Source: Allohahella sp002354735
GTDB lineage: Bacteria; Pseudomonadota; Gammaproteobacteria; Pseudomonadales; Oleiphilaceae
Assembly (NCBI RefSeq): GCF_047946665.1
Contig: NZ_CP172312.1
Coordinates: 1,116,001-1,180,000 of the forward strand
Length of the DNA: 64,000 nt
Direction: 5' to 3'
Each line of letters begins with the position of its first letter. Within the stretch, counting starts at the first letter, position 1. Positions 16,329 to 24,249 of this stretch are shown one piece after another. A program made the translations under genes and the position numbers. Below the pieces are notes generated by a model. The model worked only from the letters and a program-made list of their open reading frames with translations, made no database searches and was not told the DNA's origin.

Positions 16329-16382
16329 TTGACATATCCCTGACGTATATCCCATGCTAAATTCTGTGGTGGGATATGTCAA
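16329..16382 (-). promoter_or_regulatory. vapBC promoter and inverted-repeat operator
   Basis: TTGACATATCCC (16329-16340) and GGGATATGTCAA (16371-16382) are perfect 12-bp inverted repeats. On the minus strand the right arm holds a consensus -35 (TTGACA, 16377-16382), and TAGCAT (16354-16359) follows after 17 bases as -10. The arms therefore bracket the promoter, as expected for VapBC autorepression. Confidence 0.7.
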
Positions 16383-16454
16383 TGGTATATCCTTGTTGAT
16401 CTGATCCGCTTGGAATGCGCGCTTTAGTCAGTAAGGACAGTATTTTTCTCGAAT

Positions 16455-16667
16455 TCAAGAAGCAGCGTATGGGTAGCTCTGGCATCTTGCAAAGCGACAA
16501 CCGTATTCCCGAAAGTTCGCATACCTTTCCAGACTCATCATCACATAGCGATTCTCACCGCGTACTGAAATAAGGACGCCTTCTTCAGCCTGCGATAGTG
16601 CCTCAACCGCAGTGACGCCTTGCGATTTCAGTTCGCTGGCGGTCAAGTATTCATATCCATGCACCAT
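16455..16667 (-). pseudogene. Phd/YefM-like antitoxin with frameshifted C-terminus
   Basis: The 70-aa frame starts with YLTASELKSQGVTAVEAL and ISVRGENRYVMMSLERYANFREY, typical of a Phd/prevent-host-death antitoxin. After REY the sequence leaves the family pattern. Skipping one base restores VVALQDARAT, which resembles the family's ELEAALAETRAD region. A single-base frameshift is therefore likely. No RelE/Doc-type toxin gene is adjacent. GGAGG lies 13 bases upstream. It is probably a decaying orphan antitoxin. Confidence 0.6.
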
Positions 16668-16688
16668 TAAAACTTTCGATAACCTCCA

Positions 16689-17489
16689 CTACTGTAAACC
16701 ATACCGCCCCTGAATCTCCCGATACGTCCCATCCCGAAGAATTTCAAACAGCGCCCAGTTGAAGCGCTCAACGAGATCTTCCAGTTCCGGTGCGCGACGC
16801 AAGACCAGGTAGGCCGCTTGTGTCGTGAGTGGCGGCGCCAGCGCTACCACATCTTCGATATCGAGCTGGCCGATGATATAGCGCCCAACATCGGCGTTAG
16901 TCAGCACACCGTCCACGCGGCCCAGCATTAGCATGCGAAAGCTCTGTGTATCTTCGGTGACCGGTTCGATGTCGATATGCCCGGCCTTTCGCGCTGCTTC
17001 GAAGGCGTCCGTGGTCTTGAAACCCCGGTTGACACCGATGCGTCTACCATAGAGAAAAGTAAGATCGTCGAACGCTATTTGGGTTGGCGACTTCAGGAAA
17101 ACGGTGTATTCGGTGATATGCATTGGCACGCCGGTGAAGTAGGCAAATGCCTCGCGTTCAGGGCTGTGAAAGTACGAAAATACGCAGTCCTGCTTGCCAT
17201 TGGCGAGTTCCTTTTCCAGCCGTGTCCATGGCTTCAGCCTGATTTCAATATCGATATCCAGACGTCGACCAATTTCCCGAACGACATCGACATCGATGCC
17301 GCGGATGCCCTGTGCGTCCTGAATTACGTAGGGCTGGTAGACAGTGCTGGAGCAGACAAGCTGACGGCGCGCCTCTTCAGCAGCGAGCGCGGGCGCACCG
17401 AATAGCAGCCAGAGACCGAGGGTGTGGCGGGTGCAGACACCCGCCAGCACCTTACGCCATGGACAGACCATCCACCTTGAAGTCAGCAT
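16689..17489 (-). CDS. Periplasmic solute-binding protein, family 3 type
   Basis: A 266-aa protein with a signal peptide (hydrophobic LGLWLLFGAPALAA, cleavage near AEE). A PBP2 fold follows: VCSSTVYQPYVIQDAQGIRGIDVDVVREIG, then KPWTRLEKELANGKQDCVF. Family members bind amino acids or similar small solutes. No ABC permease or ATPase gene is adjacent. The ATG at 17489 with GGAG 5 bases upstream is preferred; it overlaps the end of dadA by 38 bases, so co-translation with dadA is likely. The ligand may be an amino acid, but that is inference. Confidence 0.75.
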   Translation of the reverse strand: MLTSRWMVCPWRKVLAGVCTRHTLGLWLLFGAPALAAEEARRQLVCSSTVYQPYVIQDAQGIRGIDVDVVREIGRRLDIDIEIRLKPWTRLEKELANGKQDCVFSYFHSPEREAFAYFTGVPMHITEYTVFLKSPTQIAFDDLTFLYGRRIGVNRGFKTTDAFEAARKAGHIDIEPVTEDTQSFRMLMLGRVDGVLTNADVGRYIIGQLDIEDVVALAPPLTTQAAYLVLRRAPELEDLVERFNWALFEILRDGTYREIQGRYGLQ

Positions 17490-18729
17490 AATCGCTCCGG
17501 CCTTCACTGATCAGGTCGGCCACCACTTTGCCGCTGCCGCAGCCCATGGTCCAACCCAGCGTGCCGTGGCCGGTGTTCAGCCACAGGTTCTTGTATCGGG
17601 TTTGCCCGAGGTACGGCATGTTTGATGGCGTGGTCGGGCGTAGACCGGCCCAGAACTGAGCCTGATCGTAGCCACCGGCCAGCGGAAAGACCTTGCGGAC
17701 ATTGTTGACGATGGCTTCACAGCGATGCTTCACGACATTCTGGTCGTAACCAGAAAGTTCAGCGGTGCCGGCGACGCGGAGCTTATTGCCAAGCCGGCTA
17801 TAGACCAGTTTGAACTGATCATCGGTGAGACTGGTGGTGGTGGCTTCGTCTGGGTTCTCCAGCGGAACAGTGATGGAATAGCCCTTGGCGGGATAAATAT
17901 TGAGATTGATGCCGAGCGGGCGCAGCAGCTGCGGTGAGAAGCTACCCATGCAGACCACGACATTACGGGCCTCGAGTATTTCTTCCTTGCCGCGGCGACG
18001 GATGACGACACGGACGCTTTCGCCCTTACTGTCGTTGAATTTCTCAAGGCGCATGATCTCGGAGCTGTAAGCGAACTCGGTACCCATACCTGCAGCCACG
18101 TCGGCCAGGAGGGTGGTATAGAGTTGCGCGTTACCGGATTCGTCTTCGGCGGTATAGGTCGCACCGACGATATCGTCCTTGATGTGCTTCAGCGTCGGTT
18201 CAATTTCGAGCACCTCCTCCTTGCTGACGACGCGGCGATTACAGCCGTACTCGCGCATCAGATCGGCAACGGGAATGGCGCTGTCATATTCCTTCTGGTC
18301 ACGATAGAAGTGCAGGATGCCCTGAGTCTTCTGCTCATACTGCAGGTCATGCCGTGCACGGACCTGCTGCAGCATGTCTCTGGAGAAGGTCGCCAGCTTG
18401 ACAATATCGACGGTGTTTTTGCGGCTGCGCGCTGGCAGGCACTCATACAGCCAGCTGACCAGCCACTGCCACTGATGTGGATCCATACGCGGTCTGAACA
18501 GCAGGGGGGCATCGGGCTTGAGCAACCACTGTAGCACTTTCAGTGGTGCAGACGGATTCGCCCAGGGTTCGGCGTGGGACACGGAAATCTGTCCGCCGTT
18601 GGCAAATGAGGTTTCGAGGGCTGGCCCAGGCTGACGGTCGACGACCAATGTCTTGTGACCCTTGCGGGCAAGCCAGTATGCGGTGTTGACGCCGACAATG
18701 CCTGCGCCGAGAACGATTGAATCATACAT
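17452..18729 (-). CDS. dadA: D-amino acid dehydrogenase, small subunit type
   Basis: A 425-aa FAD-dependent oxidoreductase that oxidatively deaminates D-amino acids and passes electrons to the respiratory chain. The N-terminal dinucleotide motif VLGAGIVGVNTAYWLARKG and the C-terminal GHGTLGWTMGCGSGK are typical of DadA. The length is normal. It follows a tandem glycine riboswitch and a small terminator-like hairpin, so glycine probably controls it. That raises the possibility of glycine or sarcosine-like substrates. GGAG lies about 11 bases before the ATG. Confidence 0.88.
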   Translation of the reverse strand: MYDSIVLGAGIVGVNTAYWLARKGHKTLVVDRQPGPALETSFANGGQISVSHAEPWANPSAPLKVLQWLLKPDAPLLFRPRMDPHQWQWLVSWLYECLPARSRKNTVDIVKLATFSRDMLQQVRARHDLQYEQKTQGILHFYRDQKEYDSAIPVADLMREYGCNRRVVSKEEVLEIEPTLKHIKDDIVGATYTAEDESGNAQLYTTLLADVAAGMGTEFAYSSEIMRLEKFNDSKGESVRVVIRRRGKEEILEARNVVVCMGSFSPQLLRPLGINLNIYPAKGYSITVPLENPDEATTTSLTDDQFKLVYSRLGNKLRVAGTAELSGYDQNVVKHRCEAIVNNVRKVFPLAGGYDQAQFWAGLRPTTPSNMPYLGQTRYKNLWLNTGHGTLGWTMGCGSGKVVADLISEGRSDYADFKVDGLSMA

Positions 18730-18766
18730 ATGAGAGAAGCTCCGGATTCACTTCAAAAGATGAAAG

Positions 18767-18786
18767 CAGGCAAGTGCGTCTGCCTG
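18767..18786 (-). terminator. Hairpin between glycine riboswitch and dadA
   Basis: On the minus strand CAGGCA-GACGCACT-TGCCTG folds into a 6-bp stem followed by CTTTCATCTTTT. Its place between the aptamers and the gene fits an expression platform that ends transcription when glycine is low. Confidence 0.5.
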
Positions 18787-18792
18787 TTTGGG

Positions 18793-18993
18793 CTCCTCTG
18801 TCCGGTGACCTGAGAGTTTAGTCTGCGGGCGCAGACCTACCCCTTCGGTGTGTCTTCAACTGAGCATGACACTCTCCAGAGCCGATGCCGTTGCCATGGT
18901 CCACTTTGCCTGAGCGATTCCGAGCCGGTTGCGCCTTCGGCGTTCCTGCAGTTGCCCGATCAATTGATCGATCACTTGCAGAACACTCTCCCA
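18793..18993 (-). promoter_or_regulatory. Tandem glycine riboswitch
   Basis: Read on the minus strand, the second aptamer contains CACCGAAGGGGTAGG, then CTCTCAGGT, then ACCGGACAGAGGAG, the hallmark core of glycine aptamers. An upstream aptamer shows GGGAGAG, CGCCGAAGGCGCAA, CGCTCAGGCAAA and GGACCATGGCAAC, joined to the second by a short linker containing GGAGAG. This is the two-aptamer form. It lies about 60 bases before dadA, whereas most known examples precede glycine-cleavage genes or Na/alanine symporters. Confidence 0.85.
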
Positions 18994-19128
18994 TACCACG
19001 TATCATCGAATGTTAATCTTAGCACTCTTCGAACCAGCGGTCATCCGTGGCTATGTGTGATATTGATACATACCAGCCTGCTCTCGTAAGAAAGTAGTGA
19101 ATGAAAACAACGTCTGTGAGGAAGTGAA

Positions 19129-20166
19129 ATGGAATATCGCCGTCTGGGCCGAACCGATATCGAAGTCAGTGCGCTGTGTCTGGGCACGATGACCTGGGGT
19201 GAGCAGAATACCGAAGCCGAGGGCCACGAGCAGATCGACTATGCGCTATCGCAGGGGATCAATTTCCTCGATACCGCAGAGATGTACGCGGTGCCGCCAC
19301 GTGCCGAGACCTACGGCCGAACGGAAGAGATTATCGGCACATGGCTGAAGAAGACTGGCCGCCGCAAGGACATCATTCTGGCGAGCAAGGTGGCCGGACC
19401 CGGGCCCGCCTGGATTCGTGGCAAGAGCGCGACGATCGACCGGCCCAATATCAAGGCTGCGCTGGATGAGAGCCTCGAGCGCCTGCAGACCGATTATATC
19501 GACCTGTATCAGCTGCACTGGCCGAACCGCGGCTCGTATCACTTCGGTCGCCAGTGGGACTTTACGCCTGGGTTCGAGCGGGAAGAGGTTATCGCCAATT
19601 TCGTTGAGGTGCTGGAGACTCTGGGGGAGGAGATCAAGGCCGGGAGGATTCGCCATGTAGGGCTCAGCAACGAAAGCGCCTGGGGCATGATGCAGTACCT
19701 GCAGCTGGCCGAAGCGCGCCAGCTGCCGAGGATGGTCTCGATCCAGAACGAATACAGCTTGCTCTGTCGTCTGTTCGAGCCTGACCTGGTCGAAGCGAGC
19801 ATGGCTGAAAACTGCGGACTGCTGGCCTGGTCACCGCTCGCCTCGGGCATGCTGTCCGGGAAATATCGCAATGGTCAGCGTCCCGCTGGCAGTCGCTGGA
19901 CCCTGCTGGAAAAACCGCCGAGAGATAATCCCCCGGCCCATGAGGCGGTGAACCAGTACATGCAGGTGGCGGAGAAACACGGTCTGGATGTATGCCAGAT
20001 GGCGCTGGCTTTCGTAACCAGCCGCCCTTTCGTGACGTCGAATATCATCGGCGCGACTACTATGGCTCAGCTGAAGACTAACATCGCCTCTGCTGATGTG
20101 ACGCTGAGCGAGGCAGTGCTGGACGACATCGCTGACGTGTATCGTCGACATCCGATGCCGTACTGA
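19129..20166 (+). CDS. tas: NADP(H)-dependent aldo-keto reductase, Tas family
   Basis: A 345-aa cytoplasmic aldo-keto reductase close to E. coli Tas along its length: MEYRRLGRTDIEVSALCLGT, NFLDTAEMYAVPPR, YIDLYQLHWP and IIGATTMAQLKTNI. It holds the family catalytic D-Y-K-H set (DTAEMY, ASKV, LHW). The substrate is unknown; Tas can suppress tyrosine auxotrophy. GAGGAAG precedes the ATG. It is divergent from dadA across the 399-bp gap that carries the riboswitch. A stem with T-run follows the gene. Confidence 0.88.
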   Translation: MEYRRLGRTDIEVSALCLGTMTWGEQNTEAEGHEQIDYALSQGINFLDTAEMYAVPPRAETYGRTEEIIGTWLKKTGRRKDIILASKVAGPGPAWIRGKSATIDRPNIKAALDESLERLQTDYIDLYQLHWPNRGSYHFGRQWDFTPGFEREEVIANFVEVLETLGEEIKAGRIRHVGLSNESAWGMMQYLQLAEARQLPRMVSIQNEYSLLCRLFEPDLVEASMAENCGLLAWSPLASGMLSGKYRNGQRPAGSRWTLLEKPPRDNPPAHEAVNQYMQVAEKHGLDVCQMALAFVTSRPFVTSNIIGATTMAQLKTNIASADVTLSEAVLDDIADVYRRHPMPY

Positions 20167-20176
20167 GCCAGGCCTG

Positions 20177-20218
20177 AAAAGGTGCTTCTCAGGCGGTATG
20201 CTGGGCCGGCACCTTTTT
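20177..20218 (+). terminator. Terminator after tas, shared with the CBS gene end
   Basis: AAAAGGTGC (20177-20185) pairs with GCACCTTTT (20209-20217) around a 23-base loop, with a T-run continuing. The right arm overlaps the last codons of the convergent CBS-domain gene, so it can serve both directions. Confidence 0.6.
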
Positions 20219-20626
20219 CTTGTTGACGATCTGATGACACATTTTCTTCAGAATGCGTCGCCTTGACACGACACCGAGCACCTGGCCGTGATCGTCGACG
20301 ACCGGGTAGATCTTCGGTTTGTGAGCGCACATTTGCGAGGCCAGGTCGTTCAGTGACAGGTCCCGCTTTACGGTAAGCACGTCGGTACGCATCACGTCTG
20401 CAACCGTCGCGCTCTGCTCATCGAAGTAAAACACCTGGTTCACCGCGTTCAGACAATCCTGCTCGGATATCCAGCCCTCCAGGCGCCCGTCCTTGTCGAC
20501 TACCGGCCCGCCGAGCAGCTCGTTCTCACATAAGAGATTGGCTGCTTCTATCACCGGCATAGTGGCCTTGAAGGCAACATATTGTCGCGACATGCAGTCT
20601 TCGACTTTGAGTGTATCCTCAACCAT
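20189..20626 (-). CDS. Two-CBS-domain protein
   Basis: A 145-aa stand-alone protein with a CBS pair: VEDCMSRQYVAFKATMPV...GGPVVDKDGRLEGWIS and VADVMRTDVLTVKRDLSL...YPVVDDHGQVLGVVSRRR. CBS pairs usually sense adenine nucleotides or S-adenosylmethionine and regulate a partner; the partner is unknown. Gammaproteobacterial genomes carry many such proteins. It converges on tas. Confidence 0.85.
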   Translation of the reverse strand: MVEDTLKVEDCMSRQYVAFKATMPVIEAANLLCENELLGGPVVDKDGRLEGWISEQDCLNAVNQVFYFDEQSATVADVMRTDVLTVKRDLSLNDLASQMCAHKPKIYPVVDDHGQVLGVVSRRRILKKMCHQIVNKKKVPAQHTA

Positions 20627-20756
20627 GGTCTGTGCTCCTTCCGTTATACGCGTCCGGGTTGATTAAACGGTTTCGGCTCGATGCCTCGGCTTGTTCCAAT
20701 CGGCCTTTCCCTACTATACGGAATTTCGGGCCTCATGTACTCGATCTTGAGCGGTA

Positions 20757-21644
20757 TCAGGCACTCGACGCTGAAGCCTGCAGCAACCGTTGCATGGCAT
20801 CGAACAATGCAGGTGTGCTCATGAGCCGATGATCACCATGCAGAAGCTCACACTTGCCAGGCGGCGGAGCTTCGTGAAAACCACTGCGTCCACCAGCTTC
20901 GGTCAGGATCAACAGGCCTGCGGCATAGTCCCAGGGTTTGATGGACTCGTAATACGCATCGAAGCGCCCGCAGGCTACCCAGCAGATATCTAGTGCCGCA
21001 GAGCCCAGGCGCCGCAGACCGCCGCAGTGTGTGGCGACAGCGGACAAACGCCGCATGATGGGTTCGATATTGCGCTGATCGTAGGGGAATCCAGTGGCAA
21101 TGAGCGATCGTGACAAATCTGTCTTGTCGCTGACGCTGATTCGCCGGTTGCTCAGCTCGTTATCCAGACCTCGCTTCAGCAGGTAAGCCCCACCTTTTTC
21201 GCAGGCATAAAAGACTTCGCGCAGGAAGGGTGCATAGACTACCGCTGCGCGGAGTTCGCCGCCTTCGGCGAAGCCTATCGAAACGGCACTCTGAAAGTGA
21301 CCATAGGCGTAGTTGACGGTGCCGTCGATGGGGTCGATGATCCATGTTGGCGCATCGAGGCCGCTTAGGCTCTCGACATCGTTATGCGTTTCTTCGCTGA
21401 GAATGGCGTGATCGGGAAAGCGTTCACGAATCATGCTCACGATCAGCTTGTCAGCGGCGATATCGGCCGAGGTGACCAATTCCATATGGTCCTTTGTGTC
21501 GAGACTCAGTTCGCCGTTTTCACGGACGTCGACGATTTCTTCTCCGGCTGCCCGGGCCGCGGCCCAGGCCAGTTCGAGTTGTGGTCGCCACTGGCTACGG
21601 GCCAGATCTGCTTCGAGTGGCAGTGATTCAGGAAATATGTGCAC
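20757..21644 (-). CDS. Inositol-monophosphatase-family phosphatase
   Basis: A 295-aa member of the Mg/Li-sensitive phosphatase family. The metal-site signatures are present: SEETHND, WIIDPIDGTVNY and KPWDYAAGLLILTEAGG. Substrates in the family include inositol phosphates, histidinol phosphate and PAP (CysQ); none can be chosen here. The GTG at 21644 is picked because GGAG is 5 bases upstream. It overlaps the end of the amidase gene by 17 bases, implying an operon. Longer starts would intrude further into the amidase gene. Confidence 0.82.
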   Translation of the reverse strand: MHIFPESLPLEADLARSQWRPQLELAWAAARAAGEEIVDVRENGELSLDTKDHMELVTSADIAADKLIVSMIRERFPDHAILSEETHNDVESLSGLDAPTWIIDPIDGTVNYAYGHFQSAVSIGFAEGGELRAAVVYAPFLREVFYACEKGGAYLLKRGLDNELSNRRISVSDKTDLSRSLIATGFPYDQRNIEPIMRRLSAVATHCGGLRRLGSAALDICWVACGRFDAYYESIKPWDYAAGLLILTEAGGRSGFHEAPPPGKCELLHGDHRLMSTPALFDAMQRLLQASASSA

Positions 21645-23184
21645 GGTTGCTCCTCTGTTGCGTGGCAGGGGCCAGTCTGGGTGTGTTTTCAAGCAGGGCG
21701 CCGCTGGCCTCGAGCTCCGCTGCCAGTGCCAGTAAATCACCCTCATGGCCGAGTTCTGCAGAGAACTGCACGCCTACCGGCAGGCCATTCTGATCCAGTG
21801 AAATGGGCAGGGAGATGGCCGGCGTACCTGCGATATTATCAGCCGGTGTAAAGCATGCGAACTTGCGCAGCCGGCTCTCTAGCGTGGCGAAGGGCAGGTT
21901 TGGTGCCAGGTGCCCTGCTTTTGGTACCACCTGGCCGAGGGTGGGGCAAAGCAGCACGTCATAGTCCTTGAACAGGCGACGATAGTTGAGGGCAAACTGG
22001 CGCAGCGATCGCATGCTGGCCGGTAGCTTCCAGAAACGTCGCATGAAGTGCAGGGCCAGCGCGTTCGTCATGGGCTCCAGTCGATTGGCACTGAAGTCAG
22101 GCATCTGTAGCGGATTGCGTTGCCCGTTCAGCAGTCGAACCGGCGTGGTACCGGCCAGGCGCACGGATGCGGCCAGCATCGACCAGTACAGTAGAAAATT
22201 ATGCCCGAACGCGGCAGTGGCGGGATTGTCGATATGGCTGACCCGGTGACCGAGTTTGCGACAGGCAGTGACCATGTCCTGAACGCTGTCTACGCAGGCG
22301 TCATCGGCCTGTTCACCGTCAGGCCGGCGGGTGAACATGGCAATGCGCAGGCGTCTGCCGATGGGGGCCGACACATGACCTATCGCCTTGAGACCGAGGT
22401 CGACGCCGTGTCTCGGGTCGCCGTGCCGGCTGAGCTGCTGCTCATCTGCCTGAGCGAGTACCTTCGCCATGGAAGTACGCCGCTCCAGCGCGGCAAACAC
22501 CAGCGCGGTGTCACGCACCGAGCGCGTCAGGATGCCTTCGGTTACGATCTGCAAAGGCAGGTTCTTCGCCAGATAGGGCAGCGGCAGTCGCCCCAGGGAA
22601 GGCTTCAGGCCAACGAGGCCGCAACAGGCCGCGGGTATGCGAATCGAGCCGCCACCATCGTTGGCATGGGCAGCCGGCACCACCCCAGCTGCGACCAGCG
22701 CAGCGCTGCCGCCCGACGAGCCGCCGGCAATATAGCTGGTATGCCAGGGGTTGGCGGTATGCCCGCGGACAATCTCATCCACACCAGTGGTCTGACTGTA
22801 TTCTGTCGTGGCCGTGAGCCCGAATTCAGGCAGGGTCGTCTTGGCGATGGGCCGAAAGCCTGTGGTCGCAAATTCATCGACGATGGGCGCGTTGTGTCGC
22901 GCTGGTGTGCCGCTGAAGGCGATACTGCCATGAGTCGTCGGCAGGCCGGCCACATTCGTATTGTCCTTGATGGCGAAGGGCAGGGTATGCTCATCGAGAT
23001 CGGTCGGCAGGGGGACTGGACATGTGGCGGCATGCAGGTCTTCCGCCAAAGCAAGCCGCTCGTGTGCGGCAACGAAGAGCTCAGCCGCGCTGAGGCTGCC
23101 AGCCGCCAGTCGCTCGAGCAGGTCTGTACAGTCATCCGTGCCCAGTGCATCCTTGGTGAAAAGCTTCACTTCATGTGCTGCCAT
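21628..23184 (-). CDS. Amidase-signature family hydrolase
   Basis: A 518-aa amidase-signature enzyme with the catalytic Lys in PFAIKDNTNVAG and the Ser-cisSer in AGGSSGGSAALVAAG, so the triad is intact. It hydrolyses an amide; the substrate is unknown. It lacks gatB/gatC neighbours, so it is unlikely to be GatA. The ATG at 23184 is chosen because the longer frame would overlap the divergent thiD gene. It is followed by the phosphatase gene with a 17-base overlap. Confidence 0.85.
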   Translation of the reverse strand: MAAHEVKLFTKDALGTDDCTDLLERLAAGSLSAAELFVAAHERLALAEDLHAATCPVPLPTDLDEHTLPFAIKDNTNVAGLPTTHGSIAFSGTPARHNAPIVDEFATTGFRPIAKTTLPEFGLTATTEYSQTTGVDEIVRGHTANPWHTSYIAGGSSGGSAALVAAGVVPAAHANDGGGSIRIPAACCGLVGLKPSLGRLPLPYLAKNLPLQIVTEGILTRSVRDTALVFAALERRTSMAKVLAQADEQQLSRHGDPRHGVDLGLKAIGHVSAPIGRRLRIAMFTRRPDGEQADDACVDSVQDMVTACRKLGHRVSHIDNPATAAFGHNFLLYWSMLAASVRLAGTTPVRLLNGQRNPLQMPDFSANRLEPMTNALALHFMRRFWKLPASMRSLRQFALNYRRLFKDYDVLLCPTLGQVVPKAGHLAPNLPFATLESRLRKFACFTPADNIAGTPAISLPISLDQNGLPVGVQFSAELGHEGDLLALAAELEASGALLENTPRLAPATQQRSNRAHIS

Positions 23185-23221
23185 ATCGTGCCATTCCCGC
23201 TTAGATGAATAGGAGTACGCA

Positions 23222-24196
23222 GTGTCTTCAGGAAAAGACGTTTCGAGTGTAAAGCGCAATCAGGCGCATCACACTGAGCAAAGCGCTCAGCTGGCCATGC
23301 CAGTTGCGTTAACGATCGCGGGCTCAGATAGCGGCGGTGGCGCGGGCATACAGGCAGACATCAAGTCCTTCTCGGCGCTCGGCGTATATGGAGCCTCCGT
23401 ACTGACGGCTACGACCGCGCAGAATACCCGCGCAGTCACCGATATCCACGATCTGCCACAGGCGCATATACAAGCCCAGATGGCCGCTGTGTTCGACGAC
23501 CTTGATGTGAGGGCGATCAAGACCGGCATGCTTGGGCGTGCTGCCGTCGTTGCAACAGTTGCCGACGGACTTCGGCGCTTTCTTGATGTGCATGCGGACG
23601 TGCCGCTGATTGTCGATCCGGTGATGGTGGCCAAGAGCGGCGACATGTTGCTGGCCAGCGATGCGGTATCGGCAATGATGGCGCAGCTCCTGCCGCTCGC
23701 GACACTGGTGACACCAAATTTGCCCGAAGCGCTCACATTGCTGGCAGCATCTGATCCTGAGCGAGCGCAGGAACTGGAGATTCCACTTGGCTCGGCGACC
23801 ACTGTGCCCCAATTGGCCGCCCAGCTCGAGGTCATTGCTCGAGCACTCGCCGCAGAAATTGGTGTGCCCGTATTGCTGAAGGGCGGACATCTCACCGACT
23901 ACAGTTCAAATCTGCCGGCCGATGCCGAACTGCCGGTCATCGATGTGCTGGTCGAGTGCCAGGAGGCAACGCTGTTCAGCTCGAAGCGAATCGCGACCAG
24001 TAACACCCATGGTACCGGGTGTACGCTCTCGGCGGCGATCGCGGCCCGTCTTGCGCTTGGTGACGAGCTGAAGCAGGCGGTAGCCGCGGCCCGCGACTAT
24101 TTGCATGGAGCCATCGCTGCGGCGGATCAGCTGCACATCGGCTCAGGCCATGGGCCGGTTCATCATTTTTACGCGATGCTGCGGCAGCAGCGCTGA
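23222..24196 (+). CDS. thiD: Hydroxymethylpyrimidine/phosphomethylpyrimidine kinase
   Basis: A 324-aa thiamine-pathway kinase that phosphorylates HMP and HMP-P. The N-terminal ALTIAGSDSGGGAGIQADIK and C-terminal NTHGTGCTLSAAIAARLALG are diagnostic. It is longer than typical ThiD (about 270 aa), through an N-terminal extension of about 27 residues and an insert in the middle. The GTG at 23222 has AGGAG 6 bases before it. No TPP riboswitch is visible in the short gap to the divergent amidase gene. Confidence 0.9.
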   Translation: MSSGKDVSSVKRNQAHHTEQSAQLAMPVALTIAGSDSGGGAGIQADIKSFSALGVYGASVLTATTAQNTRAVTDIHDLPQAHIQAQMAAVFDDLDVRAIKTGMLGRAAVVATVADGLRRFLDVHADVPLIVDPVMVAKSGDMLLASDAVSAMMAQLLPLATLVTPNLPEALTLLAASDPERAQELEIPLGSATTVPQLAAQLEVIARALAAEIGVPVLLKGGHLTDYSSNLPADAELPVIDVLVECQEATLFSSKRIATSNTHGTGCTLSAAIAARLALGDELKQAVAAARDYLHGAIAAADQLHIGSGHGPVHHFYAMLRQQR

Positions 24197-24225
24197 AGCG
24201 AGGGTGGATCTGACGCGATCACTTC

Positions 24226-24249
24226 GACGCCGTCACTTTGGACGGCGTC
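24226..24249. terminator. Perfect hairpin between convergent thiD and histidine kinase genes
   Basis: GACGCCGTC-ACTTTG-GACGGCGTC is a 9-bp perfect stem with a 6-base loop, placed between the two gene ends. T-runs are weak, so termination is likely but not certain. Confidence 0.5.

Noticed and set aside
22201..23208. 335-codon plus-strand frame
   Set aside because: Antisense to the amidase gene, which has intact catalytic motifs.
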